Shown one piece after another: positions 32,102-40,616 of a stretch of 64,000 nt of DNA. The stretch is taken from contig NZ_DGLI01000029.1 of assembly GCF_002387895.1 (NCBI RefSeq), positions 62,001 to 126,000 of the forward strand, in the 5' to 3' direction. Every line of letters begins with the position of its first letter. Position 1 is the first letter of the stretch. Origin of the DNA: Clostridium sp. UBA4548. Lineage in GTDB: Bacteria; Bacillota; Clostridia; Clostridiales; Clostridiaceae. The notes beneath the pieces are model-generated. The model saw only the letters and a list, made by a program, of their open reading frames with translations, was not told the DNA's origin and searched no databases. The translations under genes were made by a program, and so were the position numbers.

Positions 32102-33109
32102 ATGAATTTAAAAGCATTTTGGAAAAACAAGGCCTTTAAAATTGTAGTTAGCTTTGAGGCATTAGTATTAGTAATAATTTTAGGATTTACTGTGTACAAC
32201 CATAGGAAGAGTCCTGCAAAAATGGTAATGGGGGGAGCATTCCAAAACCAGGTTATACATAGTGAGGGCGAGAAGTTAGAGAATAAGGAGCCTTCAATGG
32301 ATCTGGAAAAGTTCTTTCGACCTTCAAAGCTACCTGCAATTAATGATAGGGCAAAAGACTTTAAGTTTTTTGATGAGTTTTATGGAAAAAGTCCAGACAA
32401 GATTAAAATACCAAGTGAGCTATTAAAAACTCCTGAGGATACAATTATAAATTACTTTAGCATTCTAAAAGAAGGGGCTGGAAGTTTTGAAGAGGGAAAA
32501 TCTACAGGCTGTGGAACTTTAGGTACGGCAACGGCTCCTTATCCAATAGCTTACAACTTTTTAACCGCGGATTATAGAAAGAAGCTTAGCTATAAACAGT
32601 ACTTAGAATCCTTTAAAAATATATTTCACATAAGCCTGTTAAAGGTAAGAGAAGTACCTAAAAGAGAAGATCATCCCGATAGTATCCCTTATTTTATTGA
32701 AATTGAAACTATTGAAGGCACTGATAAAGGTATGGGTCAATTTGCCTATTATTACGGATTTGTTTACTTAACAAAAGAAGGTAAGGATTATAAAATTTCT
32801 GATGTGGATTTTCGAGGAGAAAATTATCTTTGCGCACCTTATCATGGGTGGTCTTATGATGCTGAAGCAGTAGTGGATATCAAATATGGAAATTGGTGCT
32901 CTTTGGTTAAGGAAAGGCAGCCAATGGAGCAAGAAGGTTATGTAAAAAAGGTTCCTTTCAAGGGAACAGACGGAAATGAGTATCTTATAAAGTTCTTTAC
33001 CTTAACTAATGGCACAGATGTAGAAGTTGGACAGTATAAGAAAAATTCTAAGGGAGAATGGGAAGAAATAATTCTTGACCCAGAAAAGTGTTTAGAGAAG
33101 AAAAATTGA
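32102..33109 (+). CDS. Large membrane-anchored protein of unknown function
   Basis: 335 residues. A basic N terminus and one hydrophobic helix (IVVSFEALVLVIILGFTVY) anchor it; the remainder is extracytoplasmic and well folded in appearance, with four cysteines (GCGTLGT, YLCAPYHGW, GNWCS and the final EKCL). The middle (DTIINYFSILKEGAGSFE to DYRKKLSYKQYLESFKNIF) resembles the NTF2-like pattern common in exported Firmicutes proteins (weak inference). The ribosome site AGTAGGTAATTG is poor. It stands alone. Confidence 0.72.
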   Translation: MNLKAFWKNKAFKIVVSFEALVLVIILGFTVYNHRKSPAKMVMGGAFQNQVIHSEGEKLENKEPSMDLEKFFRPSKLPAINDRAKDFKFFDEFYGKSPDKIKIPSELLKTPEDTIINYFSILKEGAGSFEEGKSTGCGTLGTATAPYPIAYNFLTADYRKKLSYKQYLESFKNIFHISLLKVREVPKREDHPDSIPYFIEIETIEGTDKGMGQFAYYYGFVYLTKEGKDYKISDVDFRGENYLCAPYHGWSYDAEAVVDIKYGNWCSLVKERQPMEQEGYVKKVPFKGTDGNEYLIKFFTLTNGTDVEVGQYKKNSKGEWEEIILDPEKCLEKKN

Positions 33110-33177
33110 TTATATGACTATAATTTGCTCAAATAAAAAATCTAAATTTTAAACAATAATTTAGTATTATAAATTAA

Positions 33178-33218
33178 GAAAGTAGCCATACTCCTAATTG
33201 GAGGGCTACTTTTCTAAT
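33178..33218. terminator. Two-way terminator
   Basis: AAAGTAGCC with inner CTCC pairs with GGAG and GGCTACTTTT. It lies between convergent genes with A- and T-tracts on either side. Confidence 0.75.
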
Positions 33219-33224
33219 ACATAT

Positions 33225-33596
33225 CTATAAAGTTTGAGTTATTGCTTCAGGTCTTATTTCAAGCACTGCTCTCGCCCAAGGAAAGCTTTCTTTTGTCTTA
33301 TTAAATCTAGCCCCCTCATAAAGCATTGATGCAGTTCCAGTAATTAAAAATCCAGTTCCCTTTGAATGAAACCCTTCAACTTCACGGCTACCTATAGTTA
33401 CAAGTACTTTATTGTTTTCTTGAAGATTAGCTTCAGTAACCTTCATTCCACCAACAGGAATAAGTAAACTTTCATCTGTAGTGATTTTTATATAGCTATT
33501 CCAGCTGTTAACTAGATGGGCACCTTCTTTGCCCTCTGTAACAATTGCAACTACACTTTCCTTACTTAATACTTCTAACAACTTTGCAGGTATCAT
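33225..33596 (-). CDS. Pyridoxamine 5'-phosphate oxidase-like FMN-binding split-barrel protein
   Basis: 123 residues with the split-barrel pattern: VVAIVTEGKEGAHLVNSWNSYIKI, LLIPVGGMKVTEANLQENNKVLVTIGSRE and a C-terminal GFLITGTASMLYEGA followed by RAVLEIRPEAI. Such short proteins bind FMN and often reduce small molecules; true PNPOx activity is unlikely at this size. AAGGGGGAC precedes the ATG. A lone gene. Confidence 0.88.
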   Translation of the reverse strand: MIPAKLLEVLSKESVVAIVTEGKEGAHLVNSWNSYIKITTDESLLIPVGGMKVTEANLQENNKVLVTIGSREVEGFHSKGTGFLITGTASMLYEGARFNKTKESFPWARAVLEIRPEAITQTL

Positions 33597-33840
33597 TTTA
33601 ATAGTCCCCCTTTATGAATTAGGTAGCGTTATAATTTTAATGAAGCCACATAAAAATAGAGTAGCTCTAAAAACACTACCTTAATACATTCGTATTTTAT
33701 ATTATACAAATATGGTGTAAGCAGTGATAAATTTATGTAATTGTTGAACTTTTCACTTAAATATTATTTTATCCAATGAACACTATAAATATAGCACTGT
33801 AAATCTAAAAAGGAAAGTATTCTTACTTAAAATGAAGCTG

Positions 33841-33888
33841 ACCCTAAATGTTAGCTATAACTAGAGAATAAGCATAACATTTAGGGTT
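33841..33888. repeat. Perfect-stem hairpin in a 360-base intergenic stretch
   Basis: ACCCTAAATGTTA pairs with TAACATTTAGGGT around a ~22-nt loop. No T-run on either side. Between 33597 and 33959 I see no other feature. Confidence 0.5.
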
Positions 33889-33959
33889 CATTACTAAGTG
33901 AAGATATGCAGCAACCTGCATAAAGTTCCTAAGTAATAAGCTGGTTTAAAAGGTCTATT

Positions 33960-34166
33960 TTAATAATCAAGACCTTTTAATGTACCATTATAGAAAAATT
34001 CAGTGTGTCTACAGTTGGGACAAACATAAATGTTAAAAATCAAATGTTCTTCAACATCAAAAAATGCACTAAATAGTCCTCTGTTATTGTCTTGGGAATC
34101 AAATCTGTACTCCTTTAAGTACTCCATTTCACTTTTACATCTTAGACATTCAAAGTTTTTTTCCAT
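33960..34166 (-). CDS. Small zinc-ribbon protein
   Basis: 68 residues with two CxxC knuckles, ECLRCKSEM near the N terminus and VCPNCRHTEFF near the C terminus, making a four-Cys zinc ribbon. Between them are an acidic loop and a hydrophobic strand (HLIFNIYVC). The layout resembles clostridial zinc-ribbon nucleic-acid-binding-like proteins, but binding is inferred. GGAGG precedes the ATG. It is third in a minus-strand row with two membrane proteins. Confidence 0.78.
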   Translation of the reverse strand: MEKNFECLRCKSEMEYLKEYRFDSQDNNRGLFSAFFDVEEHLIFNIYVCPNCRHTEFFYNGTLKGLDY

Positions 34167-34186
34167 TTCTAATTACCTCCTATATT

Positions 34187-34717
34187 TTACAAAGTTTCTT
34201 TTAAAGCAATGTGTTTTTCTCCTAGGTATTGCGTGAGGATAGTTTCCACTTCTTTTGCGGATTTATCGGATATTTTCATTTCAATCTCATGGAATTTAGT
34301 AGCGCTGATAGTATCCTTGTTGTCCTTAGAAATAACCTTAAGAACTATGATATTAAAAAAGTCTAACTTATAACTCCATTGAACTATTTCTCTCCAAGGG
34401 TATAGCTTTCCATTAATTATAACTCCATTAGAAGTAATAAAATTATAGTCATAATATGCTATAGAGGATACTAACCAGGGAAGGGCTTTTGAAAATGGGT
34501 CAAGAAATCCTTGGAAAGTAATATTTAAAAGATTTAATCCATTTAGATTAGTGAAAAACTCAGCTATTCCTATTATTAGAAATATGGCAGCAGGAATTCT
34601 TGAATTTATAATTCTTATGATTCCTTGGCAATCTTTAGTATATTTATAGGAATTAATATATCTGAAAATGGACAAAAGAATTGAAAATATGGCTATGGAC
34701 ATAATAAAATAATTCAT
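34187..34717 (-). CDS. Membrane protein with C-terminal PH-like domain
   Basis: 176 residues. Hydrophobic segments at about 2-18 and 43-62 with a weaker one near 75-90. The C-terminal part reads like a small beta barrel: FITSNGVIINGKLYPWREIVQWSYKLDFFNIIVLKV, the pattern of bacterial PH-like or DUF5673-type domains, followed by a final helix. GGAGG precedes the ATG. Function unknown; likely an operon with the flanking genes. Confidence 0.68.
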   Translation of the reverse strand: MNYFIMSIAIFSILLSIFRYINSYKYTKDCQGIIRIINSRIPAAIFLIIGIAEFFTNLNGLNLLNITFQGFLDPFSKALPWLVSSIAYYDYNFITSNGVIINGKLYPWREIVQWSYKLDFFNIIVLKVISKDNKDTISATKFHEIEMKISDKSAKEVETILTQYLGEKHIALKETL

Positions 34718-34754
34718 GGCATACCTCCATACCTTACTTATAAAAAGAGCATAA

Positions 34755-35210
34755 TCATAAGATTGAGCCCTTATACAGATCTCTAACTAGTATTTCGTGC
34801 TTGTTAAAAGTTTCAACAAGTATTTCATAATCCTGTTTATAAAGATAGTCTATGTGTATTAATAAATCTTTTTTAGAAAAATTTGATAAGGGCATAACAT
34901 AAAATTTGTTTCCAGCAACTTCAGCATAATTAATTTCATCAAATCTAATTTCATAGGGTTTAGAGAGTACCCATTTATAAACACATATATAGTTTGATGA
35001 AATTTTTATATAAGCTTTTTTAGAAAAGGTAAGGTAATGTACAGCAAGTATAATATCTAAGACTATTGAGAGGGAGTAAAGCAAAGGCAATGGATGAAAT
35101 TTTGCAAAAAATAATAACTGAATTGTATTCAATATACCTACCACTACCCATATAATTCCCGTTGCAAAGTAAGTCCTAGCATTCTTAAATTTTAAATTAA
35201 TACTATTCAC
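34755..35210 (-). CDS. Membrane protein with PH-like C-terminal domain, GTG start
   Basis: 151 residues from a GTG preceded by AGGGGGTTATCA. Two hydrophobic helices at about 14-33 and 37-55 are followed by a strand-rich domain (AYIKISSNYICVYKWVLSKPYEIRFDEINYAEV). It has the same overall plan as the next gene. No named family. First gene of a three-gene minus-strand group. Confidence 0.68.
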   Translation of the reverse strand: MNSINLKFKNARTYFATGIIWVVVGILNTIQLLFFAKFHPLPLLYSLSIVLDIILAVHYLTFSKKAYIKISSNYICVYKWVLSKPYEIRFDEINYAEVAGNKFYVMPLSNFSKKDLLIHIDYLYKQDYEILVETFNKHEILVRDLYKGSIL

Positions 35211-35421
35211 TGATAACCCCCTAAATCATTAATTTAAATTAATACTATGTAATTATTATATCATCAATTTAGAGGGGAATAGTTCGAAGATTCAAAATTA
35301 TTCCTGTAATTGATTGGTGAAGTTTAATCGGATTTATTAATAGATGTCAATAACTATTGATATTTTAGAAAAGTGCCTTTATATTTTTATATGTATATAA
35401 AAGAAACGGGGGATAATTAAA

Positions 35422-35673
35422 ATGGAATACACTTATAAGACAACAGGTTGCTGTGCAACTGAGATAAACTTTCAGGTGGAAGATGATATTTTGAAAAAGG
35501 TTTCCTTTGTTAAGGGATGCCCAGGAAATACTAAGGGATTAGCAAGTCTTCTTGAAGGTATGGAAGTAAAGGAAGTGATTAAAAGATTAAAAGGAACTCC
35601 ATGCAAGACGGAAACTTCTTGTCCAGATCAGTTAGCTTGTGCCTTGGAAGAACTAGTTTTAAAAATTAGCTAA
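35422..35673 (+). CDS. TSCPD domain protein, TIGR03905 family
   Basis: 83 residues, full family length, with the TSCPD signature at the C terminus (ETSCPDQLACALEELV) and conserved cysteines CCATEINF and KGCPGNTKGL. The domain also occurs at the C terminus of some ribonucleotide reductases. The stand-alone protein has no established role; metal or nucleotide binding is possible. AACGGGGGATAATT precedes the ATG. Confidence 0.92.
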   Translation: MEYTYKTTGCCATEINFQVEDDILKKVSFVKGCPGNTKGLASLLEGMEVKEVIKRLKGTPCKTETSCPDQLACALEELVLKIS

Positions 35674-35694
35674 CAAATACCTTGATATAAAAAC

Positions 35695-35722
35695 ACCCCC
35701 CATACTTAAAATGTATGGGGGG
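35695..35722. terminator. GC-rich hairpin between convergent genes
   Basis: CCCCCCATAC pairs perfectly with GTATGGGGGG around a 7-nt loop. The flanks are only weakly T-rich. Confidence 0.7.
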
Positions 35723-35755
35723 ATAATTGATTTACTGTCCGCTACAGGTTAATTC

Positions 35756-36427
35756 TTACATTGTTCCATCCCACTCATGGTAAAATTGTGATAAGAACTC
35801 TTCCATATATTCATGTCTTTTTTTAGCTACCTTCTTAGCAGTTTCTGTATTCATTAAATCCTTTAAAAGAAGTAGCTTTTCATAAAAATGATTTACAGTG
35901 GTGCCTTTAGAATTCTTGTAAGCTTCAAAGGTTTCATGAAGCTCTGGGTTAATGTCTGGGTTATACATTTCATGACCTTTGTGGCCACCGTAGGCAAAGG
36001 TTCGAGCAATTCCGATAGCTCCAATAGCGTCAAGTCTATCGGCATCTTGAACTATCATGCCTTCAATAGTACTCATTTCTGAAGCTACCTTAGCACCTTT
36101 AAAAGAAATTGTAGCAATGATTTCGCATACGCCACTTATAACTTCTTCTTCAACTCCTAGTTTTTCTAGAAATTCTCTTGCAACTCTAGGTCCTACGGTT
36201 AAATCTCCACCATGAAACTTGTGATCTGCAATATCATGAAGCAGTGCTCCAAGTTCTACTATATAGTTATTACAAAGCTCACTTTGAGCTAAAGACTTAG
36301 CATTATTCCAAACTCTATAAACATGCCAATAATCATGACCAGATCCTTCTCCATATAGAGTTTCTTTTACAAAATCTAGGGTTTTAAGAATAACTTCATT
36401 TTGTGTTTCAGTATAATTCATTATCAT
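35756..36427 (-). CDS. HD-domain phosphohydrolase
   Basis: 223 residues with the metal-binding HD superfamily residues: first His in SGHDYWHVYRV, the HD pair in LGALLHDIADHKF and the final Asp in VQDADRLDAIGAIGIART. This matches the YedJ/YpgQ-type of HD hydrolase that acts on nucleotides or related phosphates. AAGGAGAAAAAC precedes the ATG. It stands alone. Confidence 0.92.
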   Translation of the reverse strand: MIMNYTETQNEVILKTLDFVKETLYGEGSGHDYWHVYRVWNNAKSLAQSELCNNYIVELGALLHDIADHKFHGGDLTVGPRVAREFLEKLGVEEEVISGVCEIIATISFKGAKVASEMSTIEGMIVQDADRLDAIGAIGIARTFAYGGHKGHEMYNPDINPELHETFEAYKNSKGTTVNHFYEKLLLLKDLMNTETAKKVAKKRHEYMEEFLSQFYHEWDGTM

Positions 36428-36534
36428 AAGTTTTTCTCCTTATAAATACTTTTTATATTCCTCTTAACTATTCTATTTTATTCCTTTATGTAGAGTATAG
36501 CAAATATCATTCCAGTTGATACAAATTAAGGTGA

Positions 36535-36549
36535 GTTCATATTATGAAC
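36535..36549. promoter_or_regulatory. Palindrome in a 570-base intergenic stretch
   Basis: GTTCATA-T-TATGAAC lies about 110 bases upstream of the HD gene and could be an operator. Elsewhere between 36428 and 37001 there is only AT-rich sequence; a GAGGGGG followed by no gene near 36895 is the only other feature of note. Confidence 0.3.
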
Positions 36550-37001
36550 ATATTAGCGAATTTTATATAAATAAAGAATTTTTTCAAAGAAAGTATTAGT
36601 ATAACTTAAAAAATACGGAAAAGGAAACAATGCTAAGAAAACTTAGGTTGCTTAAATTTATATTTCATTGAAACTATGAACAAGTAAAAGGAAAATAGAC
36701 TAGCAAAAGAATAAAAGTAAAAATCAAGCTTTAAATTAGATAATTCGTAACTATCTGATGTTTAATTTTTGTATGAAAAGTTATATAATTATTACATAAT
36801 ATGGTGAATTTTACCTTATTGGGGAGTTTAGATTAGTTGTGCAACAACAGTAGGAGTGACTATTAAAGTTTGGGTGAAAATAATGATTTTTAGGAGGGGG
36901 TCATAATTAGTTTATAGTGGAGGAAAAATAGTAATTTATTTGGAATCTAATGTAGCTATAAGTAGTTGTAACTTGATAATTAAAAAGGGGGATATAGTAA
37001 A

Positions 37002-37466
37002 ATGAAAAAGGATAATAAAGAGTTCTATGAGAACTTACCTGAGGGGTATTTAGAACAAAGAAGAAAAAGAGATTTACGCTATCTGTGGAGCTTGTATGCA
37101 TATTGTGTTTTTTCAATATTAGTTACCTATGGCATACTATCAACTGAAAGGGGGACTATTGGAAGTCTACTTTTCTATATAATCATGGGCATTAACGTAA
37201 TAACCATGATGACAAGCTTCACAAATAAGAGAATTTATAACAATATTCCAATGCCTAACCATGGCGATATAAAAATATTTACTAAAAAACAAGTACTATT
37301 ATATGCATTACCTGTAATAATATTGTTGCCCTTTATATTCGGAACAATGTTCAGATACTTGGCCTTTATTGTGCCGGCCTATGTTGCAGCTAGCGTGTTT
37401 ACTAGGCCTATGGATGCTTTTGATAGGGCAAGAGAACGGCACTATAATTCTCATGGGAGGGAATAA
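37002..37466 (+). CDS. Duplicated membrane protein, copy 1
   Basis: 154 residues. A polar N terminus NKEFYENLPEGYLEQRRKRDLRYLWSLY is followed by three to four membrane helices (about 34-50, 56-75, 105-125) and a conserved end DAFDRARERHY. AAGGGGGATATAGTAAA precedes the ATG. The next gene is a close relative that starts one base after this stop. No family recognised. Confidence 0.75.
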   Translation: MKKDNKEFYENLPEGYLEQRRKRDLRYLWSLYAYCVFSILVTYGILSTERGTIGSLLFYIIMGINVITMMTSFTNKRIYNNIPMPNHGDIKIFTKKQVLLYALPVIILLPFIFGTMFRYLAFIVPAYVAASVFTRPMDAFDRARERHYNSHGRE

Positions 37467-37467
37467 A

Positions 37468-37923
37468 ATGAAGTCAGGTAACAAAGAAGCATATGAAAGC
37501 TTGCCTGAGGGGTATTTAGAACAAAGAAGAAAAAGTGATTTGCGTTATGTGTGGAGCTTGTATGTGCTTGGCATATTTTTAATATTAAATTCTTATGACA
37601 TAATATCTGTTGAAAAAACCACTTTCTTTATAGGTTTAGTTGTAATGATAGGTATAAACACATTTGCTATGATGATGAGTGTCAAGAGCAAAAGAATTTA
37701 CAATAATATTCCAATACCTAAATATGGAGAGGTAAAAGTATTTACAAAAATAGAAGTGTTTTTATATGGGTTACCTATAATAGTAATGGTACCTTTTATA
37801 GTGCAGAGATTTCATGTACTGTTACTAGTATATTTGATTTGTTTTGTAAATGCATATCGTACAGCTGGGAGTATTAATAGGCCAAAGGATGCCTTTGATA
37901 AGGCGAGAGAAAGGCACTATTAA
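37468..37923 (+). CDS. Duplicated membrane protein, copy 2
   Basis: 151 residues from ATG at 37468 with GGGAGGGAATAAA upstream; the frame is open 33 codons further but that part only shadows copy 1. It shares NKEAYESLPEGYLEQRRKSDLRY, the KRIYNNIPIPKYGEVKVFTK loop and the end KDAFDKARERHY with copy 1, so the pair is a tandem duplication. Function unknown. Confidence 0.75.
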   Translation: MKSGNKEAYESLPEGYLEQRRKSDLRYVWSLYVLGIFLILNSYDIISVEKTTFFIGLVVMIGINTFAMMMSVKSKRIYNNIPIPKYGEVKVFTKIEVFLYGLPIIVMVPFIVQRFHVLLLVYLICFVNAYRTAGSINRPKDAFDKARERHY

Positions 37924-37942
37924 TTATAAGGGGGTTATTTTA

Positions 37943-38023
37943 ATGAGAACAACTATAGCTGTGATTTTTATAATGGTTATTGCAGTATTATGTTCAGGAA
38001 ATTATATAAAGAAAAATAAATAG
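37943..38023 (+). CDS. 26-residue membrane peptide
   Basis: AAGGGGGTTATTTTA precedes the ATG. The peptide is one hydrophobic helix (TTIAVIFIMVIAVLCSG) with a basic end KKNK. It follows the duplicated pair by 19 bases and is probably co-translated with it. Confidence 0.5.
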   Translation: MRTTIAVIFIMVIAVLCSGNYIKKNK

Positions 38024-38048
38024 TAAAAATGATAAATAGATATAAAAA

Positions 38049-38095
38049 AAACTAACTTAAACTCATGTACTAAAGATTTAAGTTAGTTCTTTTAA
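38049..38095. terminator. Two-way terminator
   Basis: AACTAACTTAAA pairs with TTTAAGTTAGTT around a 15-nt loop, with A-run before and TTTTAATTT after. It lies between convergent genes. Confidence 0.75.
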
Positions 38096-38096
38096 T

Positions 38097-38846
38097 TTAT
38101 TTAACTTTTCCCACAGGACTTACATAAACCACGAATTCATCTTCTCCATCTAGGTTTAAAAAGCTGTCTATGGCTTCTTGGTCATAAGCTGCTACAGCAC
38201 AAGTACCACAGCTAATTGCTTCACAAGCAAGGTAAAGGTTTTGGCAAACATGACCAGCATCTAGAAGCATTGGTTTATGAGCATAGATATTATATCTCCA
38301 TTCCCCTCTATAAGGAATTGCACTCCAAATAAAAGTTACAGCACTTTTCCCTACAAACTTTTGATCTAGGGTAACTGTTGAAAGTCTTTCCTCTAGGTTT
38401 TCGTCTTCAAATAAAAGTAATAGCTCATGAGTTAAAGCTAAGTAACGGTATACTCCATTTTTTAGTCCTTCTACTCTTCTAACAGCAAGGTAGGTTTCAA
38501 AAGGATGTCTTGCTCCAGCAGAGGGCACAGGTCTTATGGTAGCATAATTATTGCCACGAACGTCCTTCACTCCTTGAGTAGCCCAAAGTAAGAAGGATAA
38601 TTCCTTTAAGCTTAAGCTTTCATCAGTATAGCTTCTATTACTTCTTCTATCTCTCAAAATATCTAAAAAACTAGTTTTAGTAAAAACACTATGGTCTACT
38701 TCTGGTAGTGATATAATTTTCCCATTTTTATCATAAGGTTTTTCTAAAGGTGGCTGAGGTAGTTTAAGTTCTTGATCGGATTGAAAATCATCATCTTCTC
38801 TAAAGTTAGATTTCATCCAATTACGTTGTTCTTTTACTCTATCCAT
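38097..38846 (-). CDS. SagB/ThcOx-type nitroreductase-fold oxidoreductase
   Basis: 249 residues from the ATG at 38846 (MDRVKEQRNWMKSNF), where homologues usually begin and where GTGGGGAATTAAG lies upstream; the frame is open to 38951. FMN-binding features are RRSNRSY near the start, PVPSAGARHPFETYLAV in the middle and ACEAISCGTCAVAAY near the end. SagB enzymes oxidise azoline rings in peptide natural products. No cyclodehydratase or precursor peptide gene is near, so this is a stand-alone member with unknown substrate. Confidence 0.88.
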   Translation of the reverse strand: MDRVKEQRNWMKSNFREDDDFQSDQELKLPQPPLEKPYDKNGKIISLPEVDHSVFTKTSFLDILRDRRSNRSYTDESLSLKELSFLLWATQGVKDVRGNNYATIRPVPSAGARHPFETYLAVRRVEGLKNGVYRYLALTHELLLLFEDENLEERLSTVTLDQKFVGKSAVTFIWSAIPYRGEWRYNIYAHKPMLLDAGHVCQNLYLACEAISCGTCAVAAYDQEAIDSFLNLDGEDEFVVYVSPVGKVK

Positions 38847-39036
38847 TCTTAATTCCCCACTTCCATTTGACTTTCTATATAAATACAAACTTAAGTAAAC
38901 TATACCATATTTTAACTGTAAGTTAAAGAGCTCTTCCTTGGTAGTTTTCATATAGGCAACAACAGAATTCCCTTAGAATTTATCCTCTAAACAAAGCATA
39001 TTATTAAGAGTATAGCAAAAATTAGGGGGCTTTATT

Positions 39037-39816
39037 ATGTTAACAAGAAACTTAGAAAAGGCTAAGGAAGCTTATAAAGCTAGAAACGTGGAAGAGAGCA
39101 AGAAGGCGCACTTAGGAGCAGCAGGAGAAAATCATAAAATGGAGGGAAATTACATTAAAAGCTTAGTCTATGGGGGAATGGATGGAATAATTACAACCTT
39201 TGCAGTGGTGGCAGGAGTTGTGGGAGCTTCCTTATCCTCAGGAGTTATATTAATTTTAGGCATGGCAAATCTTCTTGCGGATGGATTTTCTATGGCTATT
39301 GGAGATTATTTAAGCACCAAGGCTGAAATGGAATTTAAAAAAGGAGAAAGAGCTAGAGAAGCTTGGGAAGTAGAAAATTATCCTCAGGGTGAAAGGTTAG
39401 AGCTTAAAGAAATATACATGGCAAAGGGAATAAGTGAAGAGGATAGCAAACAGATAGTAGATATCATATCTAAACATAAAAAAGCTTGGGTGGATATAAT
39501 GATGGTGGAGGAACTAGGAATATTAGAAGACAATGAATCACCACTTAAAAATGCGTTGGTAACCTTCTTTTCTTTTGTAGTTTTTGGTTTTATACCAGTG
39601 TTGGCTTATATTATAGGAGTAAAAATAGACTTCATACAGAACAATGTTTTTGCTTTTGACTGTGTATTAACTGGAATAACTTTATTTGTACTTGGATCTG
39701 TTAAAGCCAAAATTACAGAATTAAGTTGGATTAAATCAGGAATTGAAACTTTGTTAGTTGGGGGAGTGGCAGCAGGAATCGCATATGGCGTTGGGATAGT
39801 ATTGTCGTTAATTTAA
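39037..39816 (+). CDS. CCC1/VIT1 family iron/manganese transporter
   Basis: 259 residues. The family signature YGGMDGIITTFAVVAGVVGASLSSGVILILGMANLLADGFSMAIGDYLSTKAE spans the first helices. A Glu-rich cytoplasmic metal-binding segment (EMEFKKGERAREAWEVENYPQGE to MMVEELG) follows, then three more helices. The family moves Fe(II) or Mn(II) out of the cytoplasm. AGGGGGCTTTATT precedes the ATG. A lone gene with its own terminator. Confidence 0.92.
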   Translation: MLTRNLEKAKEAYKARNVEESKKAHLGAAGENHKMEGNYIKSLVYGGMDGIITTFAVVAGVVGASLSSGVILILGMANLLADGFSMAIGDYLSTKAEMEFKKGERAREAWEVENYPQGERLELKEIYMAKGISEEDSKQIVDIISKHKKAWVDIMMVEELGILEDNESPLKNALVTFFSFVVFGFIPVLAYIIGVKIDFIQNNVFAFDCVLTGITLFVLGSVKAKITELSWIKSGIETLLVGGVAAGIAYGVGIVLSLI

Positions 39817-39895
39817 ATTGAAAAGCAGCATGAGAGAGAGATAATTTTAGATGGAGATTAATAATATTTTATTAGCGTAAATTTTTCAACCAGTA

Positions 39896-39939
39896 AAAGC
39901 TAGAGCCCTCAAGATTTAAGGAAAGCTCTAGCTTTATTT
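39896..39939. terminator. Two-way terminator
   Basis: AAAGCTAGAGC pairs with GCTCTAGCTTT around an 18-nt loop and runs into TTTATTTAT. It lies between convergent genes. Confidence 0.8.
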
Positions 39940-39944
39940 ATAAG

Positions 39945-40616
39945 TTATTCAAAGTCCTTACCTTTATATATTTTCATAGAAATTAGAAGAGAAATAAGAA
40001 AAATTATAAGAACTATAAGAATTAAAAAAGTTTTAGAAACTAATGAAGGTGTATTCAAAATAAGCCCTTGAATATTTTTTACCATGGCACTATTAGGATG
40101 AGAACTCACATAGTCTGCTAGAAAGCTAGGGATAAACATAAAAGCCATAAACAAAACTATATTTGCAAACTTCATTTTAAGTATTCCAAACTTAAGGTAA
40201 AGAGGATAAAAAATTGATGCGAACAAAGCCCCTCCAGTTATAACAACTACAATATCCTCTAAGGAGATAAGTCTTTCAAAGTTTGGAAGTCCAATATAGA
40301 ATCCTAGGGAGCCCAATAATATTGAACAGATAATACTATATGCGGCAAAGGCAAAAATAGCCAGATATTTTGAAATTACAATATCTTCACGTTTCAGTGG
40401 TAAGCTGTTAAATATAATATAGGTCTTGTTTTTATCATCATAGCCACAGGAATAGTTAATAAGAATATAAACTACAGCAAAGGGTGCAAGCGTGTATATA
40501 GCACCTCCATTAGGAACTATGCTTTGAAAAGCGTAGGCTGCAAAGATTACATAAATAAACCCATAAAGTAAAATCTTCTTTTGTACTAAAAATTCCTTTA
40601 GAATTAAATTATACAT
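39945..40616 (-). CDS. ABC-2 type transporter permease
   Basis: 223 residues with six hydrophobic segments, beginning MYNLILKEFLVQKKILLYG as is usual for ABC-2 permeases that pair with a YtrB-like ATPase. A cytoplasmic stretch NSLPLKREDIVISKYLAI is the typical coupling region. The start overlaps the stop of the ATPase frame by one base (TAATG), with AAGGGGG upstream. The substrate is unknown. If the ATPase is broken by its internal stop, this permease may be idle. Confidence 0.85.
   Translation of the reverse strand: MYNLILKEFLVQKKILLYGFIYVIFAAYAFQSIVPNGGAIYTLAPFAVVYILINYSCGYDDKNKTYIIFNSLPLKREDIVISKYLAIFAFAAYSIICSILLGSLGFYIGLPNFERLISLEDIVVVITGGALFASIFYPLYLKFGILKMKFANIVLFMAFMFIPSFLADYVSSHPNSAMVKNIQGLILNTPSLVSKTFLILIVLIIFLISLLISMKIYKGKDFE

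Noticed and set aside
37369..37467. Extended N terminus of the second duplicated membrane protein
   Set aside because: The extension overlaps copy 1 in another frame; the ribosome site and the copy-1 alignment both place the start at 37468.
38847..38951. Upstream start for the SagB-type protein
   Set aside because: The additional 35 residues are unlike the family, and a ribosome site precedes the internal ATG at 38846.
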